Assembly (NCBI GenBank): GCA_913030605.1
Contig: CAJWEZ010000005.1
Span: 30,945 to 94,944 of the forward strand
Length of the DNA: 64,000 nucleotides
Direction of reading: 5' to 3'
Source: an uncultured Spirochaeta sp.
GTDB taxonomy: Bacteria; Spirochaetota; Spirochaetia; DSM-27196; Alkalispirochaetaceae
Positions 16,133 through 25,698 of the stretch are shown piece after piece. The position numbers and the translations under genes were made by a program. The stretch's first letter is position 1; each line of letters opens with the position of its first letter. The notes beneath the pieces are model-generated. The model did no database searches. It was not told the origin of the DNA and saw only the letters and a program-made list of their open reading frames with translations.

Positions 16133-17479
16133 CTACGTACCCGGGGCGAGCTCGATACGCCGCAGCCAGCGGCCGGTCCGGAGGATGAGAAAACCCGCCG
16201 TGGCGGTGAGGATGTTGGAGACGAACATCGCGTACCAGATCCCCGCCGGCCCCAGCCCGAGGCGCCAGGCGAACAGCATCGCCAGCGGCACGCGGATGCC
16301 CCACAGCCGGATGATGCTCAACACCATGACCGGGCGGGTATCGCCGCCACCCTGAAACGCGCCGTTGATGACGGTGAAGAGGGTGAACGGGATCACCGAC
16401 ACCGACACGATGCGGAACAGGGTGGCGCCATGGGCGATCACCGCCGGGTCATCGACGAAGAAGCGCACCACGGAGTGGCCGAACAGGAACGTCAGCGACA
16501 TCGCCGGCACGATGAACGCCAGCATCGCCAGCACGCCGATCCGCACCGCCCGCCGGGCGCCGTCCTCGCGACCGGCGCCGAGCTCCTGTCCCACCAGGGC
16601 TGCGGTCGCCCGCGACAGGCCGATCGCCGGCATGTTGAACATCCCGATAATGCGGTTGCCCACACCGAATGCCGCGATCACCGCGACCCCGAAACCGTTG
16701 ACCACACCCTGCAGCACCGTGAACCCCAGCGCCGCCACCGCCTGTCCGGTTGCCAGGGGAATCCCGATCCCCACGAGGGTCCGCCACGCCCGCCGCCGGG
16801 GCCGGAGGTCGGCGGCGTGGATCGTGAGGTGTCGGCGCCCGCGGAACAGAATCACCAGGATCGCCGCCGCCGACACGCCGCGACTCACGAGCGTTGCCGT
16901 GGCGGCCCCCGCCACTCCCATTTCCGGAAATGGCCCCACACCGAAGATCAGCAGCGGGTCGAGGACGCCGTTCAGCGTGACCGTGGCGAGCTGCACCCAC
17001 AGCGCCGTCACCGAATCGCCGACGCCCTGCATGATTCCCTGGAGCACGAAAAAGAAAAACATGAACGGCGTCGCCGAGAAGATGATCTGCATATACACGC
17101 GAGTCTGCATCTCCGCCGCCGGCGGTACCCGAAGGAGACCGAGGAGCGTGTCGATCGCCAGGACGCCGACGAGCCCCACTACGATCCCGGTGACCGACAC
17201 CAGACCCACCGTCTGGGCGGCGTAGAAATCGACCTGTCGACGATTCCCCGCGCCGTGGGCCTGCGAAACGAGGGTGGTGCCGGCCTGGGAAAACCCCATT
17301 CCGAATACGCCGAGGAAGAACACCACGCTGAAGGCGATAGAAGGCGCAGACACCGCCTCGGCGCTGACGCGACCGAGAAACCAGGCGTCCACCAGGTTGT
17401 AGGTGACCTGGAGGAGATTGGTGAGCATGATCGGTACCGCGAGGCGCAGGAGACGGGGAAACAGCTGGGTGTTGTACAT
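16133..17479 (-). CDS. MATE-family multidrug/organic cation efflux protein
   Basis: A 448-residue integral membrane protein with about 12 predicted helices and the MATE (MatE) signature arrangement. The N-terminal half has LAVPIMLTNLLQVTYNLVDA and GMGFSQAGTTLVSQAHGAGN. The second half contains the matching repeat with FGVGNRIIGMFNMPAIGLSRA and ALVGQELGAGREDGARRAV. It would export drugs or metabolites in exchange for Na+ or H+. TAAAAT lies 9 nt before the ATG, a possible leaderless promoter. Substrate unknown. Confidence 0.9.
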   Translation of the reverse strand: MYNTQLFPRLLRLAVPIMLTNLLQVTYNLVDAWFLGRVSAEAVSAPSIAFSVVFFLGVFGMGFSQAGTTLVSQAHGAGNRRQVDFYAAQTVGLVSVTGIVVGLVGVLAIDTLLGLLRVPPAAEMQTRVYMQIIFSATPFMFFFFVLQGIMQGVGDSVTALWVQLATVTLNGVLDPLLIFGVGPFPEMGVAGAATATLVSRGVSAAAILVILFRGRRHLTIHAADLRPRRRAWRTLVGIGIPLATGQAVAALGFTVLQGVVNGFGVAVIAAFGVGNRIIGMFNMPAIGLSRATAALVGQELGAGREDGARRAVRIGVLAMLAFIVPAMSLTFLFGHSVVRFFVDDPAVIAHGATLFRIVSVSVIPFTLFTVINGAFQGGGDTRPVMVLSIIRLWGIRVPLAMLFAWRLGLGPAGIWYAMFVSNILTATAGFLILRTGRWLRRIELAPGT

Positions 17480-17539
17480 TGAACCGTCATTTTACGGCGC
17501 CGGCGCGTCGATGACCAGCCTCGTCCGGGTGGAGGCGGC

Positions 17540-18547
17540 CTACCGGACCTGAATGCCGCGCGTGCCCCGCCACCGCGAGAGACTGTAGCGGCGACCGAAG
17601 ACCAGTTCCGCCCGGGCGCTTCCCTGGGTCGCCTCCAGGTACGGTGTCTGGACGTTCCGGGCGTCGGCGCTGACCAACAGCGCCAGATACCAGCGCCGGG
17701 CGTTGTACCCTGCGCTCATACGGAGCGACAGTTGGGGCACCATCGCCCAGCGGTCGCCGGAGTCACCGCCGACGTGGTAGCCGGTATGTTGCAGTCCCAG
17801 ACCCATGGCCACCATGGGAGAAACAAAGAATGAGGCGCGGGTGGCGGTGGCGGCGCCGCCGATCCCGGCGAGAACGGAGTGGCTCTGAAGCTCCATCGGC
17901 CGCGACCACACGGTGTCGTCGAGGGCCGGGACCGTTCCCCCGGGGCCGGAGGGGGCGTCGAGGCGGATGCGGCTCGCGGCGGCCATCCACACCAGTCCCG
18001 CTCGGGAGCGGCGCGGAATCGCATCGAGCTTGTACGCTGTGGCCAGGTCGATGCGCGGGTTCCGGCTCCACATGAGCGTGGTTCCTATCGTCTGCAGGGA
18101 GAGGTCCGGCACGCGTACCGACGTGACGGGGACGGTGAGTTCGTCGCTGTTTGCGAGGTACATGCCCTGGTGGTTCTGGTAGGTCACGTCCACCGCCCAG
18201 CGGGCGCCGTAGAGTTGGACCTGGAGGTTGGTGAACTCCGTCTCGCCACGTGTTTCCACCGCGTCCAGAGAATCGGGCATGGTGAGTCGCAGTCCCACAC
18301 CAACCGAGCGCCACGACCCGGCGAGAACGGCGTACAGCGGCGTGTTGGGACTCATGCGCAGCTGATCGGTGCCGATCGGCGCGTCGTCCACGGGAAAATC
18401 GATGTTCTGAAACCCCGACCCCAGGCCGATGCGCAGACCCAGCGGGGGAACCAGGGTGCCGGACTGCTGTGCGGGTACCGTGGCGGCGATCCCCAGGATC
18501 ACCGCCAGTACGAGAACTCCTCTGACCACGCTGGCAGTATACGGCAT
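17540..18547 (-). CDS. Putative outer-membrane beta-barrel protein (DUF4421-like)
   Basis: A 335-residue protein with a signal peptide (about residues 7-26, ending TVPAQQ), then alternating beta-strand-like segments rich in aromatic and small residues. The stretch SPNTPLYAVLAGSWRSVGVG followed by TNLQVQLYGARWAVDVTYQN and HQGMYLAN resembles the DUF4421 family of predicted outer-membrane proteins. That assignment is from memory of the pattern and is tentative. The start used here is the Met ten codons inside the longest frame, giving a clean signal peptide. It lies 60 nt downstream of the MATE gene on the same strand. Function unknown. Confidence 0.6.
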   Translation of the reverse strand: MPYTASVVRGVLVLAVILGIAATVPAQQSGTLVPPLGLRIGLGSGFQNIDFPVDDAPIGTDQLRMSPNTPLYAVLAGSWRSVGVGLRLTMPDSLDAVETRGETEFTNLQVQLYGARWAVDVTYQNHQGMYLANSDELTVPVTSVRVPDLSLQTIGTTLMWSRNPRIDLATAYKLDAIPRRSRAGLVWMAAASRIRLDAPSGPGGTVPALDDTVWSRPMELQSHSVLAGIGGAATATRASFFVSPMVAMGLGLQHTGYHVGGDSGDRWAMVPQLSLRMSAGYNARRWYLALLVSADARNVQTPYLEATQGSARAELVFGRRYSLSRWRGTRGIQVR

Positions 18548-18610
18548 GGGACGCCGAATCCCCCGCCTGAAGAACACCGTATGCGACGGATGCGCTATCC
18601 GACGGATGCG

Positions 18611-19429
18611 CTACGCGACGAACACGGGAATCCCCGTGGCGGCCACCTCGCGACGAACCGTCTCCATCTCCCCATCCTCCGGGGGGCGCGTCCCGTCGAG
18701 CCGGTAGCGTGCGCCGATCGCCTCCCACTTGTGGCGGCCGTGCTCGTGGTACGGCAGCAGCTCCACGCGCTCCACGACACCGGCGATCTCTCGCAGAAAC
18801 GTCGCGAGTCGCCGGGCGTGGTCGCGATCGGCGTTCCAGCCCGGAATCACCACGTGGCGGATCCACGCCCGCGTTCCGGTCGCGGCGAGGGAGCGCGCGA
18901 ACTCCAGGACCCGGGTGTTCGGCACACCGGTCAACTCCCGGTGACGCTCGGAGTCCATGTGCTTGAGGTCCAGGAGCACCAGGTCCGTCGCGCGGATCAG
19001 ATCCGCAACCGGGCGTCCCACGGCGATCGCTCCGGAGGTGTCCAGCGCGGTATGGATGCCCTCGGTCCTCAACGCCCGGAACAGCGCCGCCACGAAGGGT
19101 GCCTGAAGGATCGGGTCGCCGCCGGAGGCGGTGACGCCACCCCCGGAGGAGTCCATATACACGCGGTAACGCAGTACCTCGGCAACCAGTTCGTCGACGG
19201 TGACCGCGCGGCCCGCCCGGGGGTCCCACGTGTCGCGGTTCTGGCAGAACGCGCAGCGGAGATGGCAGCCCTGAAAAAACAGAACCTGCCGGATGCCGGG
19301 ACCGTCCAGTGTACCAAAGCTTTCCACCGAATGGAGGCGGCCGGTGAGGGGGCGTGACCCGACCGACGGGGCCGCGCGGCGGTCGGCCGCCCGGACTCCT
19401 CCGTCGGCGCGGGCGTCATAGCGGACCAT
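18611..19429 (-). CDS. pflA: Pyruvate formate-lyase activating enzyme (radical SAM)
   Basis: A 272-residue radical-SAM glycyl-radical-enzyme activase. The CxxxCxxC iron-sulfur motif is CHLRCAFC near residue 57, preceded by GTLDGPGIRQVLFFQGC, a family hallmark. The SAM-contact motif is GGGVTASGGDP near 98. The protein makes the glycyl radical on PflB using S-adenosylmethionine under anoxic conditions. It starts 3 nt after the pflB stop and so is co-transcribed. It is about 25 residues longer at the N-terminus than the typical enzyme, so an internal start is possible. Confidence 0.92.
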   Translation of the reverse strand: MVRYDARADGGVRAADRRAAPSVGSRPLTGRLHSVESFGTLDGPGIRQVLFFQGCHLRCAFCQNRDTWDPRAGRAVTVDELVAEVLRYRVYMDSSGGGVTASGGDPILQAPFVAALFRALRTEGIHTALDTSGAIAVGRPVADLIRATDLVLLDLKHMDSERHRELTGVPNTRVLEFARSLAATGTRAWIRHVVIPGWNADRDHARRLATFLREIAGVVERVELLPYHEHGRHKWEAIGARYRLDGTRPPEDGEMETVRREVAATGIPVFVA

Positions 19430-19432
19430 GGT

Positions 19433-21754
19433 TCACACCGCCTCGTGGAACGTCCGGTTGATGACGTCCAGCTGCTGCTCCCGCGTCAGCTTGACGAAGT
19501 TTACTGCGTACCCCGACACGCGGATCGTGAGCTGCGGGTAATGCTCCGGGTGCTCCATGGCGTCCAGGAGTACATCGCGTCCCAGCACGTTTACGTTGAT
19601 GTGGTGGCCGTTCTGGGCGAAGTACCCGTCCAGGAGCGCCGTGAGGTTCGTGATCCGGTCGGCGGTTTCGCGTCCCAGCGTTCGCGGTTCCACCGAAAAG
19701 GTGTAGCTGATGCCGTCCTGGGCGAAGCGGTACGGCAGCCCCGCCACCGACGCAGCCGAAGCGAGGGCTCCGCGGGCGTCTCGACCGTGCATCGGATTTG
19801 CTCCCGGGGCGAAGGGTTCGCCCTTGGCGCGGCCGTCGGGCGTGTTCCCGGTTTTCTTGCCGTACACCACGTTGGAGGTGATCGTGAGGATCGACTGGGT
19901 GGGACGGGCGTTCCGGTAGGTCGGCTGCACCTCGAGTTTGTTCATGAAACGCCGCACCAGATCCCGGGCGATCGCGTCCACGCGGTCGTCGGCGTTTCCG
20001 AAGGCGGGGTAGTCACCGGCGATCTCGAAATCCACGGCGATCCCCTGTTCGTTGCGGATCGGGCGGACCTGGGCGTAGCGGATCGCGGCGAGGGAGTCGG
20101 CGCACACGGAGAGTCCCGCGATGCCGCAGGCCATCGTTCGCACCACGTCGCGGTCGTGGAGTGCCATCTGCAGGCGCTCGTAGGAGTACCGGTCGTGGGA
20201 GTAGTGGATCACGTTGAGGGTGCGGACGTAGAGTTCCGCCACCCAGTCCATCATCGTGTCGAAGCGATCCATGACGGTGTCGTAGTCCAGCGTTCCCTCC
20301 GCGGTGTCCGGCGGGAGGGCGAGCTCCGGCCCCACCTGGGCGCCGCTCACCTCGTCGCGGCCACCGTTGATTGCGTACAGCAGCGTCTTGGCCAGGTTGC
20401 ACCGGGCGCCGAAGAACTGCATCTGCTTGCCGATCGGCATCGCCGACACGCAGCAGGCGATGCCGTAGTCGTCGCCCCAGTACTCCCGCATGAGGTCGTC
20501 GTTCTCGTACTGGATGCTGGAGGTTTCGGCGGAGACGCGGGCGCAGTACTCCTTGAACGGGCGCGGCAGGTCGCGGGCCCACAGGACGGTGAGGTTGGGT
20601 TCCGGCGCCGGTCCCAGGTTGGACAAGGTGTGCAGAAAGCGAAAGCTCGTTCTCGTCACCAGGGGGCGTCCGTCGATCCCCATGCCGCCGATCACCTCGG
20701 TGACCCAGGTGGGGTCGCCCGAGAACAGCTCGTTGTACTCCGGGGTCCGCAGGAAGCGTACCAGCCGCAGCTTCATCACGAGGTGGTCGATCAGCTCCTG
20801 CGCCTGCGCCTCCGTGAGGGTGCCCTCGGCGATGTCGCGGTCGATGTACACATCCAGGAACGTGCTGATACGGCCGAGGCTCATGGCGGCGCCGTTCTGT
20901 TCCTTGATCGCCGCCAGGTAGGCCAGGTAGGTCCACTGCACCGCCTCGCGGGCGTCGGTGGCGGGACGACGAAGGTCGAACCCGTACAGGTCGCCGAGTT
21001 CGATCAGTTCGGTCAGCGCGGTGAGCTGTTCGGCGATCTCTTCCCGGAGTCGAATCTGCTCCTCCACCCCGACGCCGCCGGCTCCGTGATCCAGACTGCG
21101 CTGCTGCGTGCGTTTGTCGGCAATGAGGCGGTCAACGCCGTAGAGTGCGACGCGGCGATAGTCGCCGATGATGCGGCCGCGGCCGTACGCGTCCGGAAGG
21201 CCGGTAATGACGCCGGATTTGCGGGCCGCCTTCATGTCGGGGGTGTAGGCGCTGAACACCCCGTCGTTGTGGGTCTTTCGATACCGGGTGAAGATCTCCA
21301 CCGTCTCCTGCGGCAGTTCGTACCCGTAGGCGCGACAGGCACCCTGAACCATGCGGATTCCGCCAAAGGGCATGATCGCGCGCTTGAGCGGTGCGTCGGT
21401 CTGCAGTCCCACGACGCGTTCCAGCGCACCGTCCGGGGACAGGTAACCGGGACCGTGGGCGGTGATCGTCGAAATCGTGTCCACGTCCACGTCGAGGGTG
21501 CCGCCGGATGAACGCTCACGTTCCAGGAGGTCGCGACAGGCGTCCCAGAGTGCCAGCGTGTCGTCGGTCGGTGCGGCGAGGAACGCCGCATCGCCGGTGT
21601 AGGGGCGGTAGGTCCGTTGGATGAAGTCACGGACGTCGATCTCCTCCTGCCAGGTTCCGGGCGCGAAGCCGCGCCAGGGGTCGGGTGCGAGAGCCGTGGT
21701 GGTCGAAGTGGTGGTGGTGCCGGCCTGGAGCTCGGACGTATATGTGTTGGACAT
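19433..21754 (-). CDS. pflB: Formate C-acetyltransferase (pyruvate formate-lyase)
   Basis: A 773-residue glycyl-radical enzyme that splits pyruvate and CoA into acetyl-CoA and formate, a core step of anaerobic mixed-acid fermentation. The catalytic Cys pair is Cys434-Cys435 in GIACCVSAM, and the radical Gly is Gly748 in [10 protein letters not shown] near the C-terminus, both offset by about +15 from the E. coli enzyme. [19 protein letters not shown] near residue 190 is also typical. These details fit true PFL rather than glycerol or choline lyases. The N-terminus has a low-complexity Thr/Ser/Ala stretch. pflA follows directly. A promoter lies at 21832-21861. Confidence 0.96.
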   Translation of the reverse strand: MSNTYTSELQAGTTTTSTTTALAPDPWRGFAPGTWQEEIDVRDFIQRTYRPYTGDAAFLAAPTDDTLALWDACRDLLERERSSGGTLDVDVDTISTITAHGPGYLSPDGALERVVGLQTDAPLKRAIMPFGGIRMVQGACRAYGYELPQETVEIFTRYRKTHNDGVFSAYTPDMKAARKSGVITGLPDAYGRGRIIGDYRRVALYGVDRLIADKRTQQRSLDHGAGGVGVEEQIRLREEIAEQLTALTELIELGDLYGFDLRRPATDAREAVQWTYLAYLAAIKEQNGAAMSLGRISTFLDVYIDRDIAEGTLTEAQAQELIDHLVMKLRLVRFLRTPEYNELFSGDPTWVTEVIGGMGIDGRPLVTRTSFRFLHTLSNLGPAPEPNLTVLWARDLPRPFKEYCARVSAETSSIQYENDDLMREYWGDDYGIACCVSAMPIGKQMQFFGARCNLAKTLLYAINGGRDEVSGAQVGPELALPPDTAEGTLDYDTVMDRFDTMMDWVAELYVRTLNVIHYSHDRYSYERLQMALHDRDVVRTMACGIAGLSVCADSLAAIRYAQVRPIRNEQGIAVDFEIAGDYPAFGNADDRVDAIARDLVRRFMNKLEVQPTYRNARPTQSILTITSNVVYGKKTGNTPDGRAKGEPFAPGANPMHGRDARGALASAASVAGLPYRFAQDGISYTFSVEPRTLGRETADRITNLTALLDGYFAQNGHHINVNVLGRDVLLDAMEHPEHYPQLTIRVSGYAVNFVKLTREQQLDVINRTFHEAV

Positions 21755-21831
21755 GAGATTCCTCGGATGTCAGGGATGTTCGGGACGGAGTCCCCGGGGA
21801 TGCCCCCGAAGGGGCCCACCCCGTGACCCAG

Positions 21832-21861
21832 ACTCTAATTGACTCCGAGTTATCGTGTCAA
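21832..21861 (-). promoter_or_regulatory. Promoter for pflBA
   Basis: On the minus strand: perfect TTGACA (21856-21861), an 18-nt spacer and TAGAGT (21832-21837). Between it and the pflB ATG is a GC-rich hairpin (GCCCC, UUC, GGGGGC, about 21800-21815) in the leader. I see no FNR-type TTGAT-N4-ATCAA site. Upstream to the next gene (about 40 bp) is AT-rich. Confidence 0.55.
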
Positions 21862-21903
21862 CAATATCGATATAAATTTACAGAAAAATTCGGAGGATTT
21901 CGC

Positions 21904-22506
21904 TCAGCTACGGGTCCGGATGATCTCACGCCCCTGTTCCGCCGATTCGCGGATCCAGTCGGGGAGTTCCGGCTGCTCGAGGATCCGGTCCACGAGGGGA
22001 GCAGCGTCCACGTAGCGACCGTCGTTGATGTACTGCGCCGACAGCGCGTGGAGCGTGAGCAGGTCGTCGGGGCTTTCCTCGATCGCTTCTTCCAGCAGGA
22101 AGCGCGCCTCCCGCTGACGCCGTTCCATCACCAGCGCCATGGCGATGTTGCGCATGATCGAGCCACGCTGCGCACGGGCGTCGCGGTCGGATGACCGCTC
22201 CAGCGCCCGCAGGCCCCGATGAAACCACGACCGTGCCGTGTCGATATCGCCCCGCCGCAGCCACGCCACGCCCAGGGCCTCGCAGGTTGCGCCGGACTCA
22301 TCGTCGAGAATCACCGCCCGCATGAGCGCCGCAATCGCCGAGGTCTGGTGTCCCGCCTCGGTGTAGCACTGTCCCAGGAGGGACCACGCCCGGGCATCGG
22401 AGGGGTCGCTGGCAACGGCTCCCGAGAGAAGGGCGATCGCCGGGGCGAAGTGCCGGCGGGCGATCATCGATTCAGCTGTCTCGTACGGTACGAACTCAGA
22501 ACTCAT
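21904..22506 (-). CDS. TPR-repeat protein
   Basis: A 200-residue soluble protein made of about four tetratricopeptide-type helical repeats. Examples are FAPAIALLSGAVASDPSDAR, AWSLLGQCYTEAGHQTSAI and IAMALVMERRQREARFLLEE. No signal peptide or enzymatic motif is present, so a scaffolding or protein-interaction role is likely. AGGAG is present about 10 nt upstream of the ATG. It is separated by 149 bp from pflB downstream, where the pfl promoter lies, so it is not clearly part of that operon. Confidence 0.75.
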   Translation of the reverse strand: MSSEFVPYETAESMIARRHFAPAIALLSGAVASDPSDARAWSLLGQCYTEAGHQTSAIAALMRAVILDDESGATCEALGVAWLRRGDIDTARSWFHRGLRALERSSDRDARAQRGSIMRNIAMALVMERRQREARFLLEEAIEESPDDLLTLHALSAQYINDGRYVDAAPLVDRILEQPELPDWIRESAEQGREIIRTRS

Positions 22507-22620
22507 TCCGGCTCCTGCAAAAGTTTGTCTCGACTAACATCCGCAATATACCCCCGCCGGCTCCCAACCGGCAAGCCCGCCGTCATGGCGACGGCTTCAC
22601 GGCTTTCAATCTGATCGATT

Positions 22621-22643
22621 TAGTTAAGAATGATTCCGAATTA
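22621..22643 (+). promoter_or_regulatory. Imperfect palindrome upstream of dps (operator candidate)
   Basis: Two 11-nt half-sites around a central G at 22632 (TAGTTAAGAAT and ATTCCGAATTA) match at 8 of 11 positions. The palindrome ends two bases before the -35 of the dps promoter. The AT-rich layout resembles Fur/PerR-type boxes, which commonly control dps, but no regulator gene is nearby. The sequence between 22507 and 22620 shows no gene. Confidence 0.4.
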
Positions 22644-22644
22644 C

Positions 22645-22673
22645 TTGCCGATCGGGAGATTTCTTCGTATGTT
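22645..22673 (+). promoter_or_regulatory. Promoter for dps
   Basis: TTGCCG (22645-22650), 17-nt spacer, TATGTT (22668-22673); a leader of about 28 nt follows, with AAAGGAG at 22691-22697. Confidence 0.45.
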
Positions 22674-22707
22674 CAAAGAGAACGATACGGAAAGGAGTTC
22701 ACACCCT

Positions 22708-23178
22708 ATGACGACAAACGTTGACCTCGATAAAGCCGCTACCGAGGCGGTTACCAAGAAACTGAACAGCCTGCTCGCCGATTTTCACATCATCTACGGC
22801 CATCTGCACGCCCTGCACTGGAACCTCGAGGGACGGCAGTTTTTCACCGTCCACCGGGAACTGGAAACGATGTATCAGGGCATCGCAGGTCGTATCGACG
22901 ACATGGCGGAACGCATTCTCTCCCTCGGAAACCGACCGGCTACCACGTTCAAGGAGTACCTCGAAACGAGTTCTCTGGAGGAACTGCCGAGCCGCAAGTA
23001 CGACGCCGGCGAGGCGGCAACGCTGGTGCTCTCCGACCTGGACCACCAGATCGCCGCGGTGCGAGATCTGATCGCGACCGCCGGTGAGCACGACGATGAG
23101 GGAACCGCCGATTTCGGCGTCGAGATGCTGCGCGAGTTCGAGAAGCAGCGCTGGTTCTGGAGCGCCTTCAGCGGCTGA
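22708..23178 (+). CDS. dps: Dps/ferritin-like DNA-protection protein
   Basis: A 156-residue Dps-family miniferritin that stores iron, detoxifies peroxide and may coat DNA. The intersubunit ferroxidase residues are visible in LHWNLEGRQFFTVHREL (His, His) and GIAGRIDDMAERILSLG (Asp, Glu), at about residues 37-72. Length is normal. ATG 22708 is chosen because AAAGGAG precedes it at good spacing; the longer frame lacks a ribosome binding site. It is a single-gene transcript with its own promoter, palindromic operator candidate and strong terminator. Confidence 0.93.
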   Translation: MTTNVDLDKAATEAVTKKLNSLLADFHIIYGHLHALHWNLEGRQFFTVHRELETMYQGIAGRIDDMAERILSLGNRPATTFKEYLETSSLEELPSRKYDAGEAATLVLSDLDHQIAAVRDLIATAGEHDDEGTADFGVEMLREFEKQRWFWSAFSG

Positions 23179-23219
23179 CGCCTTCTGTCGACACACGCAC
23201 ACGTTTCGCAGAGTTCATC

Positions 23220-23249
23220 GGGCCCGATCGTCGATCGGGCCCGCTTTCT
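23220..23249 (+). terminator. Intrinsic terminator after dps
   Basis: GGGCCCGATC, a 3-nt loop and GATCGGGCCC form a perfect 10-bp stem, followed by GCTTTCTG. The T-run is short, but stem strength and position 42 nt after the stop support termination. Confidence 0.7.
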
Positions 23250-23285
23250 GGCCCCACCTCAACGCATCTGATATACTCCCGGCCT

Positions 23286-24701
23286 ATGCGATCAATCATT
23301 GCCGGTACGGTGCTCGTGGTTCTTCTGAGCGCCTGCTCCTCCACGCCGGAGCGAGCTCCCGAGCAACCCCCAGCAGAGGAACAGCAGCAGCCGCAGGAGC
23401 CGGTCCTGGATCCCGCCGCTGAGGCGTACGAATCGATCAGTCTCGCGATGTCCGTCGGCGATCCCGAGGAAGCGATCGCCGCGTATCAGGAGGCGGAGCT
23501 GGCGGATCCGGAGTCGCCGGACACGCAGGTTCTGCTGGCGAACCTGTACGTAGCCGCAGGGCAGCTGCCGCAGGCCCGGGAGATCCTGAACCAGGTCCTG
23601 GACGCCGATCCGCAAAACGCAGACGCCCTGTATCTCCTGGCGCTCATCGAGGGCAGCGACGGCGACGAGGACCGGGAACGGGAACTCCTACAGCAGTCGC
23701 TCGAGGTCAATCCGGAGAACGCCCCCGCCCAGGCGGCCCTCGGCGAGATCGAGCTTCGCAACCGCCGCTACGACGCCGCGGAATCGGCGTTCGCGGCGAG
23801 CCTGGAGGTGGACCCGGAAAACCTCGTGGCCCTCATCGGTCTCGGGAACGTGAAACTGCGGACCGACGAACCGGAGCAGGCGGCCGAGATCCTGACCACG
23901 GCGATCGAGGAAGCGCCGGAGTACAGTTTCGCCTACGCCGACCGCAGTCGTGCCTGGGCGATGCAGTACGAACTGGAATCGGCCGAGGACGACCTGAATC
24001 AGGCGGTCGAGCTGGAGCCGGACTTTATCTGGCACCGCTACGACCGGGGGCTGATCCGCCTGGAGCGCAGCAACTTTACCGGCGCCATCGACGATTTCAC
24101 GTCGGTTATCGAAGAGGATCCGTCGATCTTCCTTGCCTACGTCCACCGCGCCCGCGCTCTGGATCAGGAAGGCGAGCGTGATGCGGCGATCGCCGACTAC
24201 GAGACTGCGCTGGAACTGCGGCCGGACTACCACCCCGGCCACCGGCCGCTGGGGACGCTGTACTTCGAGGATGAGCGGTTCGGCGCCGCGGCTGAGCAGT
24301 TTCGGGCGGCGTGGGAGGACGGAAACCCCAACGATCCGCGGGACCCCGGCATGGCGATGATGGCGGCACTTTCCTGGAAGATGGCCGACGACACCGAACG
24401 CGCGGACACGTTTCTGGAAGCAGCCGCCGCGGATTTCCCCCGGCCGGGACTGTGGTACGATATGGCGCGGTTCTATCTGCGCCCCGGATACGACGGCTCG
24501 ATCCTCAGAGGCATAGAAGACGAGGAAGACCGCTTGCTTCAGGCCCGCATGCGGTTCTATCTTGCAGGGCAGTACGAAGCCCTGGGCCAGACCAACAGTG
24601 CCCGCGCCCTGTACCTCGAGGTCCGCGACAGTGATCTGCGCGGGTTTATCGAGACGCGACTGGCCCGGCAGCGGTACGAAAGGATGATGCCCGCCGAATA
24701 G
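23286..24701 (+). CDS. TPR-repeat lipoprotein
   Basis: A 471-residue lipoprotein. The N-terminus is a type II signal peptide with lipobox LLSAC, giving lipidation at Cys17. A short Pro/Gln/Glu-rich linker (about 20-45) is followed by about eight tetratricopeptide repeats, such as PQAREILNQVLDADPQNADA and YDAAESAFAASLEVDPENLV. It is probably anchored in a membrane facing the periplasm and acts as a scaffold or assembly factor; the partner is unknown. TGATATACT (an extended -10; TATACT at 23272-23277) ends 8 nt before the ATG with no ribosome binding site, a clear leaderless candidate. The DHH and TraB genes follow closely. Confidence 0.85.
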   Translation: MRSIIAGTVLVVLLSACSSTPERAPEQPPAEEQQQPQEPVLDPAAEAYESISLAMSVGDPEEAIAAYQEAELADPESPDTQVLLANLYVAAGQLPQAREILNQVLDADPQNADALYLLALIEGSDGDEDRERELLQQSLEVNPENAPAQAALGEIELRNRRYDAAESAFAASLEVDPENLVALIGLGNVKLRTDEPEQAAEILTTAIEEAPEYSFAYADRSRAWAMQYELESAEDDLNQAVELEPDFIWHRYDRGLIRLERSNFTGAIDDFTSVIEEDPSIFLAYVHRARALDQEGERDAAIADYETALELRPDYHPGHRPLGTLYFEDERFGAAAEQFRAAWEDGNPNDPRDPGMAMMAALSWKMADDTERADTFLEAAAADFPRPGLWYDMARFYLRPGYDGSILRGIEDEEDRLLQARMRFYLAGQYEALGQTNSARALYLEVRDSDLRGFIETRLARQRYERMMPAE

Positions 24702-24717
24702 GGCGGGCAGCGGCGCG

Positions 24718-25698
24718 ATGTACGGTTTGGCGGCCCTCGCAGAACACCTCGACAAGGAACGGCCCGTGGTCGTGCAGGCGCACGACTTCCCGGACCACGA
24801 CGCGGTAGCCACCGCATACGCGCTCTCCGAGCTGCTGAAACGCCAGGGACGGACGGTGTATCTCGGCTACGGTGGAACGATTCAGAGTGAGTCGCTTCGC
24901 GACGCGATCGCTCATCTGGAGATCGACATTCACCAGGTCGGCGAACTCGACCTGGGCGACGACGCACAGCTGATCGTGGTGGACGGATTCGCCGGCAATT
25001 CCAACATGACCGGCGTTCCCGGTGAGGTCGTCGCGGTCATCGATCACCACCCGCCGCCGTCGCCGGCGGACTGCGCCTACGCCGACATCCGCGACGAGTA
25101 CGGCGCGTGCTCCACCATTCTGTACGACTACTATCGAACCGCCGGCGTGGCCCTGGGCCACAACGTTGCCACCGCCCTGCTCATGGGCATCATGATGGAT
25201 ACCGCGTTCATGACCCGCGGCGTCGCCGACGTGGACCTCGAGGCGTTCGGCGTCCTCTTCCGGCAGGGAGACTGGCAGCTGGCGGCTCGCCTGCTGCGCA
25301 ACTCGCTCTCGCTTGGAGACCTAGCGGCGTTTCGTCAGGCGATCGACGCGTGCGTCATCGCCCGCAATTTCGCGTTCATCGCACTGCAGGGTGAGTACAC
25401 CGCCGAGGTGATGGCCCTGGTGGCCGATTTTTTCCTTCAGCTGCGGGAAATTCGGTTCGTGGTTGTTGTGAGCGGCGAGCGCGACGAGTACCGCCTGTCG
25501 GTACGCAGCGAGGCGCCGGAGCACGCCTGCGACGTGGTGATTCACGACGCGCTGGAAGGAATCGGCGCCGGCGGCGGCCACATCCACATGGGTGGAGGCG
25601 CCATTCCGCGGGATTTGTATCCCGGCGACGAGGGGCTGCGAAAACGATTCATCGCCGCCCTTGGCTTTGACAGAGAGGAATCCCCGACCAATGAGTGA
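24718..25698 (+). CDS. DHH-family phosphoesterase
   Basis: A 326-residue DHH/DHHA1-type phosphoesterase. Metal-site motifs are visible in order: QAHDFPDHDAVATAYAL near residue 20, IVVDGFAGN near 82, and the DHH signature VIDHHPPP near 99. The C-terminal substrate domain ends with the Gly/His-rich GIGAGGGHIHMGGGAIP, typical of DHHA1. Relatives include nanoRNases and cyclic-dinucleotide phosphodiesterases (NrnA/GdpP types). Which substrate this protein uses is unknown. It lacks membrane segments and a GGDEF domain, so it resembles a stand-alone NrnA-like enzyme. It starts 16 nt after the TPR lipoprotein and overlaps the TraB gene by 8 nt. Confidence 0.85.
   Translation: MYGLAALAEHLDKERPVVVQAHDFPDHDAVATAYALSELLKRQGRTVYLGYGGTIQSESLRDAIAHLEIDIHQVGELDLGDDAQLIVVDGFAGNSNMTGVPGEVVAVIDHHPPPSPADCAYADIRDEYGACSTILYDYYRTAGVALGHNVATALLMGIMMDTAFMTRGVADVDLEAFGVLFRQGDWQLAARLLRNSLSLGDLAAFRQAIDACVIARNFAFIALQGEYTAEVMALVADFFLQLREIRFVVVVSGERDEYRLSVRSEAPEHACDVVIHDALEGIGAGGGHIHMGGGAIPRDLYPGDEGLRKRFIAALGFDREESPTNE

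Noticed and set aside
19445..21511. A 688-codon plus-strand frame opposite pflB
   Set aside because: Antisense shadow of a fully conserved pflB; the translation is rich in Val/His/Glu/Arg with no family features.
21832..21861. FNR or Rex site at the pfl promoter
   Set aside because: TTGAC and GTCAA are present in inverted order but 13 nt apart, not the 4-nt spacing of an FNR box, and no Rex-type TTGTGAA palindrome was seen.
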